Assembly (NCBI GenBank): GCA_016873155.1
Contig: VGXX01000008.1
Span: forward strand, 1 to 41,666
DNA: 41,666 nt
Direction: 5' to 3'
Source of the DNA: Planctomycetota bacterium
GTDB taxonomy: Bacteria > Planctomycetota > Brocadiia > Brocadiales > Brocadiaceae
Made by a program: the position numbers and the translations under genes. The notes under the pieces were generated by a model. It had not been told where the DNA came from. It did not search any database and was given only the letters and a program-made list of their open reading frames with translations. This document shows, piece by piece, positions 34,565 to 41,666 of the stretch; position 1 is the stretch's first letter; each line of letters starts with the position of its first letter.

Positions 34565-37411
34565 ATGATAAAAATCGCTGTAATTGGAGCCGGTAACGGC
34601 GGAAGCGCACTTCTTGACATTTTTCACACCAATGGTAACGTAAAGATAATTGGTATAACTGATAAAGATAAAAATGCCCCCGGCCTAAATCTTGCCAAAG
34701 AATGGGGAATCTTTGTTGCTGAGGATATAAAGGAGTTTTACAGTCACAAGCCGGATATTATAATAAACGCTACCGGCAAGCCGGGGGTAAGCGAATTTAT
34801 CAAAGAGTCATTTCCTTATCCTATAGAGGTTGTAGATGGCCTTGGAGCGAAACTCCTCTGGGAACTGGTCAGCAGACATCAAAAGGCAAAAACGGATATG
34901 GAAGAATCTCTGACTTATCTCCAGGGCATGCTAAATGATTCACAGGATATGATCATCACCACCGATCGCGAAGGCAGGCTTGTAAAATACTCAAAGGGTG
35001 GTGAAAGAATTTTGGGTTATCGGGCTGATGAGGTTATAGGCTGTAAGGTATCGGAATTTTATGTTAATAAAATGGAAAGGACAAATATCCTCAAAACCCT
35101 TCATGAAAAAGGAGCCGTATACAACTATGAAACAAAACTCCTCAAAAAAGACGGTTCTCCCGTTGATATAAGCCTTACCATATCCGTACTACGGGATAAA
35201 ACAGGTGGTATTATAGGCACGGTGGGTATAAGCAAAGACATTACAGAAGAAAAACGCCTGAGGGAAGAACTCAAGAAAAAAAATGAAGAGCTTGAAGAAC
35301 TTACTGAGAACCTTGAGGATAAAGTATTTGAAAGGACAAAGGAACTTGAGAAAATAAACAGGGAACTAAGCAAGGCTAATGAAATGAAAGGACGTTTTAT
35401 AGCTAATGCGAGCCACGAACTCAGGACACCCCTTCATTCCATAATAGGATTTTCAGAAATACTCCTCCAAAAAACTTTTGGCGATTTAAATGAAAAACAG
35501 CAAAGGTATACAAACACTATCTATACCTCCGGCAAACACCTCATTCACCTCGTAAACAATATCTTAGACCTCGCTAAGATAGAAGCAGGAAAAATGGAAC
35601 TTTCACACCAAACATTTCCTTTGAAAACAACGATTGATGAAGTATTGATGGTATTAAAACCCCTTGCAGGGAAGAAGGGGATAGAACCAAAAATTGAAAT
35701 GAGCAGTGAAGTTGATTGTTTTACCGCTGACAAAATCAAATTCAAACAAATACTATACAATCTATTAAGCAACGCTATAAAATTTACGCCAGAAGGCGGC
35801 ACAGTTGGAATAAACATAGAAAAAGTAAAAGGCAACAAAGAGATTTTGCCATGGGCTTTAGAATCGCAGAGGTTGCTCAAAGTCTCTGTATGGGATACTG
35901 GTGTTGGTATTCGACCCGAGGATAGGGAAAAAATCTTTGAAGAATTTGAACAGCTCGACCCGTCCAAGTCAACCGAGGGTACCGGACTCGGTCTTTCATT
36001 AACAAGGAAACTGGTAGAATTGCACGGGGGACAGATAGAGGTCGGAGGCACATACGGTCAGGGAGCCATCTTCAATGTATATTTACCCTTTGTCGTCCAT
36101 GAAAAGCAAACGAGTACGCCAAAACCCATATTCCCTCAAATTGCCGAAACACGTTTAAAAGAAGAATGTCCATTGGTACTGGTGGTAGAGGATGACATCC
36201 CGACAGTGGAAATTCTAACCATCCATCTTACACAAGCCGGATACAGGATTGCTCATACCTATGACGGGGAAGAAGCCATACTCAAGGCAAAAGAACTCAA
36301 GCCTTTTGTAATCACCCTAGACATAATGCTTCCTAAAAAGGATGGCTGGGAGGTGCTTCAGTCACTTAAGGCCAATCCTGATACGAGAGACATCCCCGTA
36401 ATCATTCATTCAATAATCGAAAATAAGGAACTTGCTTTTGCCCTGGGGGCCACGGATTACATGGTAAAACCAGTGGACAAATCCGTCCTTCTTGAAAAAC
36501 TAACAGAACTGTCCTTGTTAACTAAAAAGGCCCGTTATCCGATTAATATCCTCGTCGTCACCAATGACAACGCCATACGGGATAATCTCTATAATATCCT
36601 TCAGAATGAAGGGTTTGTAATGCAATCCGCCTCTGACACAGAAGCCGCTTTTAATCTCGCATTGACGACTAAACCGAATTTAATGATTGTTGATTTAAAT
36701 ATACCTAAAGGTGGATTTAAGATAATCAAAGAGTATCGGGAAAACCCCGCTTTGAGAGATATACCTATCTTCGCCATAACATCCACAAACCTTTCACCGG
36801 ATGAAAGGCTTGAAGTCGTAGGTCAAATAGAAATGGTATTGTGTAAAGATGCCATTATTTCGAAAGAGATTGTAAATCATTTGAGGAACATCGAGGTCTT
36901 ATATCCAAAAAAGGCAGGACTCATCGACGAGCTAACAGGAGTCTTCAATTACAGATATTTTCAAATCAGGCTTGCTCAGGAGATAAGGAGGTCAACAAGA
37001 TATAACTTGCCACTCGTCTTGTTGATCCTTGATGTGGATCAATTTGGACACTATATTAATAAAAAAGGTGACCATTACGGCAATCTTATCCTGAAGAAGA
37101 TTGCCGAGATCATCAGAAAAAATATAAGGGGTTCGGACGTGCTCGTAAGGCATGGTATCGATTCCTTTGCAATACTATTGACAAATACGTTTCTTTCCTC
37201 AGGTTTAATCCTGGCGAAGAGATTTGTTTCAATGATCCATGATTATCCTTATCTCTACGAAGATGTTCAGCCAAAGGGCAAGATCACGATAAGCATGGGA
37301 GCTTCCGAATATAAAGAACATTCGCCTGAAGAGTTAATCCATTCCGTGGAATTAGAGCTCTCATCCGCAATTACAAAGGGGAGAAATAGAGTAGAAGTGC
37401 TCCAGGAATAA
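34565..37411 (+). CDS. Rossmann-domain hybrid sensor kinase with two receivers and a degenerate GGDEF
   Basis: Domain order in this 948-residue protein: an N-terminal NAD(P)-binding Rossmann fold (about 1-110; IAVIGAGNGGSALLD, then IIINATGKPGVSEF); a PAS domain (about 120-235); a coiled coil; HisKA with H284 in NASHELRTPLHSIIGFSE; HATPase (about 385-520; DTGVGI and GTGLGLS); receiver 1 (D586 in TLDIMLPKKDGW); receiver 2 (D710 in MIVDLNIPKGG); and a GGDEF-like domain whose active-site motif is changed to HGIDSF. The last domain is probably catalytically dead but may still bind nucleotide. No transmembrane helix is visible, so it is cytoplasmic. The Rossmann domain may sense NAD(P)H/NAD(P)+ redox state, which is inferred. 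It follows the HD-GYP gene. Confidence 0.88.
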   Translation: MIKIAVIGAGNGGSALLDIFHTNGNVKIIGITDKDKNAPGLNLAKEWGIFVAEDIKEFYSHKPDIIINATGKPGVSEFIKESFPYPIEVVDGLGAKLLWELVSRHQKAKTDMEESLTYLQGMLNDSQDMIITTDREGRLVKYSKGGERILGYRADEVIGCKVSEFYVNKMERTNILKTLHEKGAVYNYETKLLKKDGSPVDISLTISVLRDKTGGIIGTVGISKDITEEKRLREELKKKNEELEELTENLEDKVFERTKELEKINRELSKANEMKGRFIANASHELRTPLHSIIGFSEILLQKTFGDLNEKQQRYTNTIYTSGKHLIHLVNNILDLAKIEAGKMELSHQTFPLKTTIDEVLMVLKPLAGKKGIEPKIEMSSEVDCFTADKIKFKQILYNLLSNAIKFTPEGGTVGINIEKVKGNKEILPWALESQRLLKVSVWDTGVGIRPEDREKIFEEFEQLDPSKSTEGTGLGLSLTRKLVELHGGQIEVGGTYGQGAIFNVYLPFVVHEKQTSTPKPIFPQIAETRLKEECPLVLVVEDDIPTVEILTIHLTQAGYRIAHTYDGEEAILKAKELKPFVITLDIMLPKKDGWEVLQSLKANPDTRDIPVIIHSIIENKELAFALGATDYMVKPVDKSVLLEKLTELSLLTKKARYPINILVVTNDNAIRDNLYNILQNEGFVMQSASDTEAAFNLALTTKPNLMIVDLNIPKGGFKIIKEYRENPALRDIPIFAITSTNLSPDERLEVVGQIEMVLCKDAIISKEIVNHLRNIEVLYPKKAGLIDELTGVFNYRYFQIRLAQEIRRSTRYNLPLVLLILDVDQFGHYINKKGDHYGNLILKKIAEIIRKNIRGSDVLVRHGIDSFAILLTNTFLSSGLILAKRFVSMIHDYPYLYEDVQPKGKITISMGASEYKEHSPEELIHSVELELSSAITKGRNRVEVLQE

Positions 37412-37429
37412 ACAAGCATTCACCCATCT

Positions 37430-38422
37430 TTGTATATACCACTCTCAGAAAAACCTTTTATGCATAACGCCGATCCTGAATCCTTTCGCAAAACCATTTC
37501 TAAGGCGTGGTTGTTGCGAAGTAAATACATAAATCACACCGTGACGAACGCATATCGTTTGGTAAATTCTTATGGGGATGGACTACCGGAAGTAACAATC
37601 GACATTTATAACAAAAATCTCCTGGTTCAATATTTTAAATCGTATGAAAAACATTCAAAAGACAGAATTTGTAATGCCCTTAATGACATCCTTGCGCCAG
37701 AAAGCATTACAGAAAAGATACGGCTAAAAGGTGAAGATATTAAAACTCATTTAGTGTCAGGAAAGGAAATTCCAAGAGATTTTGTTGTAACGGAAAATGG
37801 CATAAAATTCAATATATCGTTTCTTGAAGGAGGCGGAACAGGCCTGTTTCTGGATCAAAGGGATAATCGAAAAAAAATACAAGCATTAGCAAATAACGAA
37901 GAAATATTAAATTGTTTCTGCTATACATCTTCCTTCTCGATTTACGCAAAAATAGGAGGCGCTACGAGGACAACCAATATAGACCTGTCCAGGAAGGCAA
38001 TAGAATGGAGCAAAAAGAATTTTTTACTGAACCAACTTGATGTAAACGATCACGAATTTATAGTGGGAGATGTATGGGATTGGCTGCGAAGGTTTCAAAA
38101 AAAGGGACGGACGTTTGGCGTGATTATTATCGACCCGCCCAGTTTTTCTACGAGCAAGACAACGGTATTCACCGTGGAAAAAGACATCCCCAGATTAATC
38201 GGAGCAGGACTCAACATCCTTCGTGAAGATGGACTTCTTGCCTTTTCCACCAATATCGCAAAAATAAACTTCTCGAAATTTTTCCAATTATTGTCACGGG
38301 TAAAAGATTTCACGCAAAAAACACACAAGCTCATCGACGTTTCATCACAAGGTCTGGATTATCCCACCGATGGAGTTCACGCCATGGAACCATACTTGAA
38401 GTTTGTCATGTTATCGTGCTAA
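37430..38422 (+). CDS. RlmK/RlmI-type class I SAM-dependent rRNA methyltransferase
   Basis: The central domain (TNAYRLVNSYGDGLPEVTID) leads into a SAM-binding methyltransferase with FLDQRDNRKK, NCFCYTSSFSIYA (motif I), VGDVWDWL and DPPSFSTSK (motif IV). The later motif reads LLAFSTN. The m5C enzymes such as RlmI have a catalytic Cys there, while RlmK (m7G2069) has an FSNN-type sequence, so an RlmK-like activity seems more likely. No N-terminal PUA domain or RlmL part is present. The start is uncertain: TTG at 37430 or ATG at 37460; neither has a good ribosome-binding site. Confidence 0.82.
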   Translation: MYIPLSEKPFMHNADPESFRKTISKAWLLRSKYINHTVTNAYRLVNSYGDGLPEVTIDIYNKNLLVQYFKSYEKHSKDRICNALNDILAPESITEKIRLKGEDIKTHLVSGKEIPRDFVVTENGIKFNISFLEGGGTGLFLDQRDNRKKIQALANNEEILNCFCYTSSFSIYAKIGGATRTTNIDLSRKAIEWSKKNFLLNQLDVNDHEFIVGDVWDWLRRFQKKGRTFGVIIIDPPSFSTSKTTVFTVEKDIPRLIGAGLNILREDGLLAFSTNIAKINFSKFFQLLSRVKDFTQKTHKLIDVSSQGLDYPTDGVHAMEPYLKFVMLSC

Positions 38423-38510
38423 CAAAATCAAATCAACAATTATTATACACTCCTACATAGTTTTTGACATCCCTTATGAATCATGATCACTACAATAGAA
38501 AAACTAATCT

Positions 38511-38828
38511 CTATGAATTTTTACGCCTTTTTTTCAGCAGATATCCTACAAATACTGTAATTCCAAACACAACTAACACTCCAATAATACCTGCGTATCG
38601 TTTGGTATCAAATTTGTGTTTTATAGCAGGTACCGTATACCCCGGCAGAAGAACATCCACCGAAGATTTGAAGTCATCTTTTTTGATAAATCCCACCGTA
38701 TGTTTTGACACCTTTTCAAGCCCATCAGGCATCTGCGAGGTAAATGGTACAATGAGCAGTATGAGTCCTACAATAAAGGATAACCCAAACACTACAAACA
38801 ACGGTATTTTATTTTTAGTTAGCTTCAT
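38511..38828 (-). CDS. PDGLE-domain membrane protein (CbiN-like)
   Basis: This 105-residue protein has an N-terminal transmembrane helix (FVVFGLSFIVGLILLIVPF), then the defining PDGLEKVSKHTVGF motif, a YTVPAI segment, and a C-terminal transmembrane helix (GIIGVLVVFGITVFVGYLL) with a basic tail. PDGLE domains normally accompany CbiM-type cobalt/nickel ECF transporters. No cbiM, cbiQ or cbiO is visible here; the upstream genes encode a PotD-like protein and an outer-membrane barrel. It starts 28 bases after the PotD gene. The metal role is possible but not supported by neighbours. Confidence 0.8.
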   Translation of the reverse strand: MKLTKNKIPLFVVFGLSFIVGLILLIVPFTSQMPDGLEKVSKHTVGFIKKDDFKSSVDVLLPGYTVPAIKHKFDTKRYAGIIGVLVVFGITVFVGYLLKKRRKNS

Positions 38829-38855
38829 AAAACACGTAATCCCCTTTATATTAAT

Positions 38856-39971
38856 TTAATATTTCACAAGTTCTGCCCAGCATTCGTTAAATTTTTTTTG
38901 AACATCAGGATTCAAGATTTCATACAATTCCAGTCTATCGATTTCTTTATTATCTATATAGACATACGGATTTCTCAATGTCTCTTTCTTAACAAAAAGT
39001 CCTGCTTTTTTATTACAACTGGCATAATAACAATAGTTGGTATGCCGGGCGCTAATTTCAGGACGTAACATGAAATTAATAAAATTTTCTGCAAGTTGTA
39101 TCTGTTTTGCACCAACGGGGACTGCTATATTATCCGTCCAGAAACCAGTTCCCTCTTTTGGTATCACAAATTTTATGGCATCGTTCTCCTCATTAACTAA
39201 TGCCGCATCGCCATTGTAACACTGGGCAATCCACAATTCCCCGGTTTTCAACCTTTCCATAATTTTACTATAAGGCATAAATCCTTCTTCCTGAAGCAAA
39301 GGTTTTAGCGCCTTTAATACCTTCATCGACTCAATTATGTCTGAGGGGTTAGCAGGATTTAAAGAATAACCCATTCTTTTTTGCCCTACCGTCATTACAT
39401 CGTAACTGTTATTCAAAAGCGCCATTTTATCTTTGTATTTTGTCCTCCAAAAAGTATCCCAGCTATCGACAGATTCTGTAACGTATTTTGTGTTATATGC
39501 AATACCGGTAACTCCCCAATCAATTGGGATACTATACCCCATCCACTTTCTTTTAGTAATTACCCTGAATTTATCTCTCAGATAGCGTATATTTGGAATG
39601 CGGCGCATATTGAGTTTCGATAATAACCCCGATTTTAACATGACGTCTGTTAAAGAATCACTTGGGAAAATTACATCATATCGACCCGGCCCAGACTGGA
39701 TTGTTGAAAACATCAACTCTTCGTCATCATAATAATCAATTTGGACTTTAACGTGGAATTCTTTTTCAAAGTCCAAAAAAATCTCAGGATCAATAAAATC
39801 CCCCCAGGTGTATACCTTAAGCACTAACCTATTTTCATTTGTATTATAGGTCTTCGATTGAGAAATAACTACATCAGGTGCGTATACGCTATAAATAAAC
39901 CCCAACCCCACAATAAATATTATCAAATATACCCTGTTTGTAATTAATACTTTACAGTTCCTATGATTCAA
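38856..39971 (-). CDS. PotD-like periplasmic binding protein (paralogue in agmatinase operon)
   Basis: This 371-residue protein is a clear paralogue of the protein at 17374-18465, with long shared blocks such as IPIDWGVTGIAYNTKYV, LWIAQCYNGDAA and FINFMLRPEISARHTNY. The pocket differs: the PotD Asp/Glu pair region reads NNSYDV rather than NDPYEV, and the Tyr in YTWMDY is Phe (YTWGDF). The Trp-x-Asp in GFWTDN is kept. This suggests altered ligand preference. The TTG start at 39971 overlaps the stop of the barrel gene, so translation is probably coupled. No ABC permease genes are visible; the operon includes agmatinase, hinting at agmatine, putrescine or a related ligand. Confidence 0.82.
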   Translation of the reverse strand: MNHRNCKVLITNRVYLIIFIVGLGFIYSVYAPDVVISQSKTYNTNENRLVLKVYTWGDFIDPEIFLDFEKEFHVKVQIDYYDDEELMFSTIQSGPGRYDVIFPSDSLTDVMLKSGLLSKLNMRRIPNIRYLRDKFRVITKRKWMGYSIPIDWGVTGIAYNTKYVTESVDSWDTFWRTKYKDKMALLNNSYDVMTVGQKRMGYSLNPANPSDIIESMKVLKALKPLLQEEGFMPYSKIMERLKTGELWIAQCYNGDAALVNEENDAIKFVIPKEGTGFWTDNIAVPVGAKQIQLAENFINFMLRPEISARHTNYCYYASCNKKAGLFVKKETLRNPYVYIDNKEIDRLELYEILNPDVQKKFNECWAELVKY

Positions 39972-41470
39972 AATGTAATCTCCGTAGCTAACTCAATTTG
40001 ATAAGCGGGGTCCGCATCACCATCATACCGAGGAGATGACGCCAGCCCTAAAACATCACCGTCATCCCTCTTTTCACGATAATACTTACCGGGGAAAAAT
40101 ACACCCATCAGGAGATTGAAGGAAATGTGTTTCGTTAAATCATAGCTGCTATAAAAATCTAATTCATGACCTAAATCAGAGCTTAATGTGATAGCACGAT
40201 CATTAAGTATACCTATGGCATGTTCAAAACTCCTTAGGTACCAATAATCGAATGATACAGACCATTTTTCTGTCACCTGTAAATCAACTCCCATGTTGGG
40301 TAAGATAAGATCATTCAGTTGATAGGTATCACCAAAAACACTGGGCCGTGCAACTCCGTAATTCAGGGCATAGCCTCCGCCGGTTGCTAAATAGGGTCCG
40401 TAAGCAGCAGGATAAATGGTATCAGAGAGGTTTGCATTTGTTGGAGAATAGACAGAAAAACTATTATTACTGTGTGAGGTGAATCTTCCTTTTAACACGT
40501 CGTTACTATCCATCTTGTTGCCGGAACTAATAAGTAATTTCGACCTTGGAGTGATTCTTTCGAAACTATAAGAGACATCAGCATACGCCATGTAACCTTT
40601 ATGAATAATATCGGTACCATCCCCACGAACATTTGCGTTACCAAAATTCTTTGCCACTTCAAATCCAACATTTAACTTATCAAAATTCATATCAGCATCA
40701 ATGCCTATAGTTCCCAAATTATCCTCATTTACCGGGAATGGATACGTATTAACCCTGCGAGTGCTTGGTGTCGTATCGTGCAATAATCCTGCATAAGGTT
40801 GAAATGAATGATCATCCCATTTAATCATAGTATCAAAACTCATAAAATGGGCGTTTGAGTCATATTCCACATCCAATGCCCTTTCTTGCGGCACTTGAGG
40901 CCCCAGAATAATTTTATTCTCTAAATCGGGTTTTACATAACATACCCTCCATTGAAAATTCTCATTGGTGCTATAAATACTGGCGCCATAATTCTCATAG
41001 TATCCTCCAAGGGCATAACCATTCCCGACCTGATTCAGGTACTGACCTATCTTAAATTTTAGCGGTAAGTTAACAACTACTGAATCTATCCAATATTCTT
41101 CAACCCGTGGAATTATCTCAGGCATGCTATAATTATCGACTTCTCCAAAAAGTGTATTGATTTTTCTGTCAGATACAATCGGAGCATCAAAGTCAAAAGG
41201 CCCGTTACTTTCTAATTTTATAAAAGACGTTAAAAATTCTTTGTATGTAATATTAAACTTCGTATCATAAGTATATCCCATATAGGTAACACCATCGCTT
41301 GTATCACTGTTCAGATCAAGATTATTCCCCAATGTATTCCCCGAAAGCCGTACGTGATTTTCTATAGAAAATTTTAAATCCGGAGATACATCATAAGATG
41401 TTTCTGCAACAGCAAAAGAAGGGATTAAAAACAACATAATGAAAATGCAGGCACTTTTATTTTTTATCAT
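39968..41470 (-). CDS. Outer-membrane beta-barrel protein (porin-like)
   Basis: A signal peptide (CIFIMLFLIPSFAVA) precedes 480 residues of alternating aromatic/polar strands (for example FEVAKNFGN and WSVSFDYWYLRSFEHAIG) and a C-terminal Phe (ELATEITF), the classic barrel-insertion signal. It resembles alginate-export/DUF1302-like barrels, but the exact family is uncertain. It should sit in the outer membrane and pass or bind small substrates. It starts nine bases after the agmatinase stop and overlaps the PotD-like gene downstream, so it may provide uptake for the ligand of that binding protein. The substrate is inferred from context only. Confidence 0.8.
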   Translation of the reverse strand: MIKNKSACIFIMLFLIPSFAVAETSYDVSPDLKFSIENHVRLSGNTLGNNLDLNSDTSDGVTYMGYTYDTKFNITYKEFLTSFIKLESNGPFDFDAPIVSDRKINTLFGEVDNYSMPEIIPRVEEYWIDSVVVNLPLKFKIGQYLNQVGNGYALGGYYENYGASIYSTNENFQWRVCYVKPDLENKIILGPQVPQERALDVEYDSNAHFMSFDTMIKWDDHSFQPYAGLLHDTTPSTRRVNTYPFPVNEDNLGTIGIDADMNFDKLNVGFEVAKNFGNANVRGDGTDIIHKGYMAYADVSYSFERITPRSKLLISSGNKMDSNDVLKGRFTSHSNNSFSVYSPTNANLSDTIYPAAYGPYLATGGGYALNYGVARPSVFGDTYQLNDLILPNMGVDLQVTEKWSVSFDYWYLRSFEHAIGILNDRAITLSSDLGHELDFYSSYDLTKHISFNLLMGVFFPGKYYREKRDDGDVLGLASSPRYDGDADPAYQIELATEITF

Positions 41471-41479
41471 AACACTTAG

Positions 41480-41666
41480 TTAAGATAAAAGAGTATATTT
41501 TTTGTAAAATCCAATATTTTTATACACAAGGTTAGCAGACAAAAAATTTGGAGCTTCATTCCCAGGATTTGGCTTCAACTCTACGACATCCAATCCTATT
41601 ACCTTTCTCTCTTTATATACCTTACGCAAAAAATCTATCACCCGATACCATCCTAAACCGCCCGGA
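41480..41666 (-). CDS. speB: Agmatinase/arginase-family ureohydrolase, C-terminal part
   Basis: The frame runs off the right edge; its last 61 residues begin with PGGLGWYRVIDFLRKVY and include VIGLDVVELKPNPG, then NFLSANLVYKNIG. This matches the C-terminus of the ureohydrolase family, in which PGGLxxxE and FDVVELxPxxD segments are usual. Agmatinase (agmatine to putrescine plus urea) is the most likely member; arginase, guanidinobutyrase and similar enzymes cannot be excluded from this fragment. It precedes the barrel gene by nine bases and heads the operon. It is too short for the catalytic manganese ligands to be seen. Confidence 0.75.
   Translation of the reverse strand, partial: PGGLGWYRVIDFLRKVYKERKVIGLDVVELKPNPGNEAPNFLSANLVYKNIGFYKKYTLLS

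Noticed and set aside
1-41666. CRISPR arrays, insertion sequences, prophage or rRNA genes
   Set aside because: No regularly spaced repeats, transposase-like proteins, phage genes or rRNA sequence were seen anywhere in the window.

Overview
The window looks like chromosome from an anammox planctomycete (Brocadiales, Kuenenia/Brocadia/Jettenia-like). The reasons are a low-to-moderate GC content, an octaheme hydroxylamine-oxidoreductase-like cytochrome c (30914-32230), many cytochrome, secreted and two-component proteins, and frequent GTG/TTG starts. The lineage is an inference; no rRNA or phylogenetic marker was examined.

Layout. 1-2913 (+): the 3' part of larC (nickel-pincer cofactor) followed directly by a TMTC-like membrane glycosyltransferase with TPRs. 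2945-4221 (-): yajQ and a zinc-ribbon/membrane/zincin protein. 4428-7562 (+): a single-chain type ISP/IIG restriction-modification enzyme. 7628-12788 (-): a tight run of a glutaredoxin-FTR-DUF3422 fusion, hpt, an FHA-trypsin membrane protease, a Reeler-domain secreted protein and an unknown secreted protein. 13079-22151 (-): a long co-directional block with a PflA-like radical SAM protein, a HI0933-type flavoprotein, a small secreted protein, two YkgJ cysteine-cluster proteins, a PotD-like binding protein, a Cache histidine kinase, a receiver-GGDEF protein, a TPR lipoprotein and two half-ferritins. 22397-25901: ftsH, a regulatory-like-domain secreted protein and an SmpA/OmlA-like secreted protein. 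26015-30542: ugd, then on the minus strand smpB, a degenerate receiver, dacB and a methyltransferase. 30828-33163: tRNA-Leu(CAG), the octaheme cytochrome and a CDF metal transporter. 33491-38422 (+): receiver-HD-GYP, a Rossmann-PAS-histidine kinase-Rec-Rec-GGDEF-like protein and an RlmK/RlmI-type methyltransferase. 38511-41666 (-): an operon of agmatinase C-terminus, outer-membrane barrel, second PotD-like protein and PDGLE protein.

How the genes may work together. The strongest candidate for an undescribed system is the PotD-like protein encoded 9 bp upstream of a Cache-domain histidine kinase, which is followed by a receiver-diguanylate cyclase. No PotABC transporter genes are present. This resembles in principle the NspS-MbaA polyamine sensor of Vibrio cholerae but uses a phosphorelay. 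A second PotD paralogue lies in an operon with agmatinase, a putrescine-forming enzyme, and an outer-membrane barrel, which points to polyamines or related amines as ligands. Other notable items are two multidomain fusions, a receiver that lacks its phospho-acceptor Asp, adjacent single-ExxH ferritin-like proteins, and small palindromic repeats that sit inside one coding sequence or supply stop codons.
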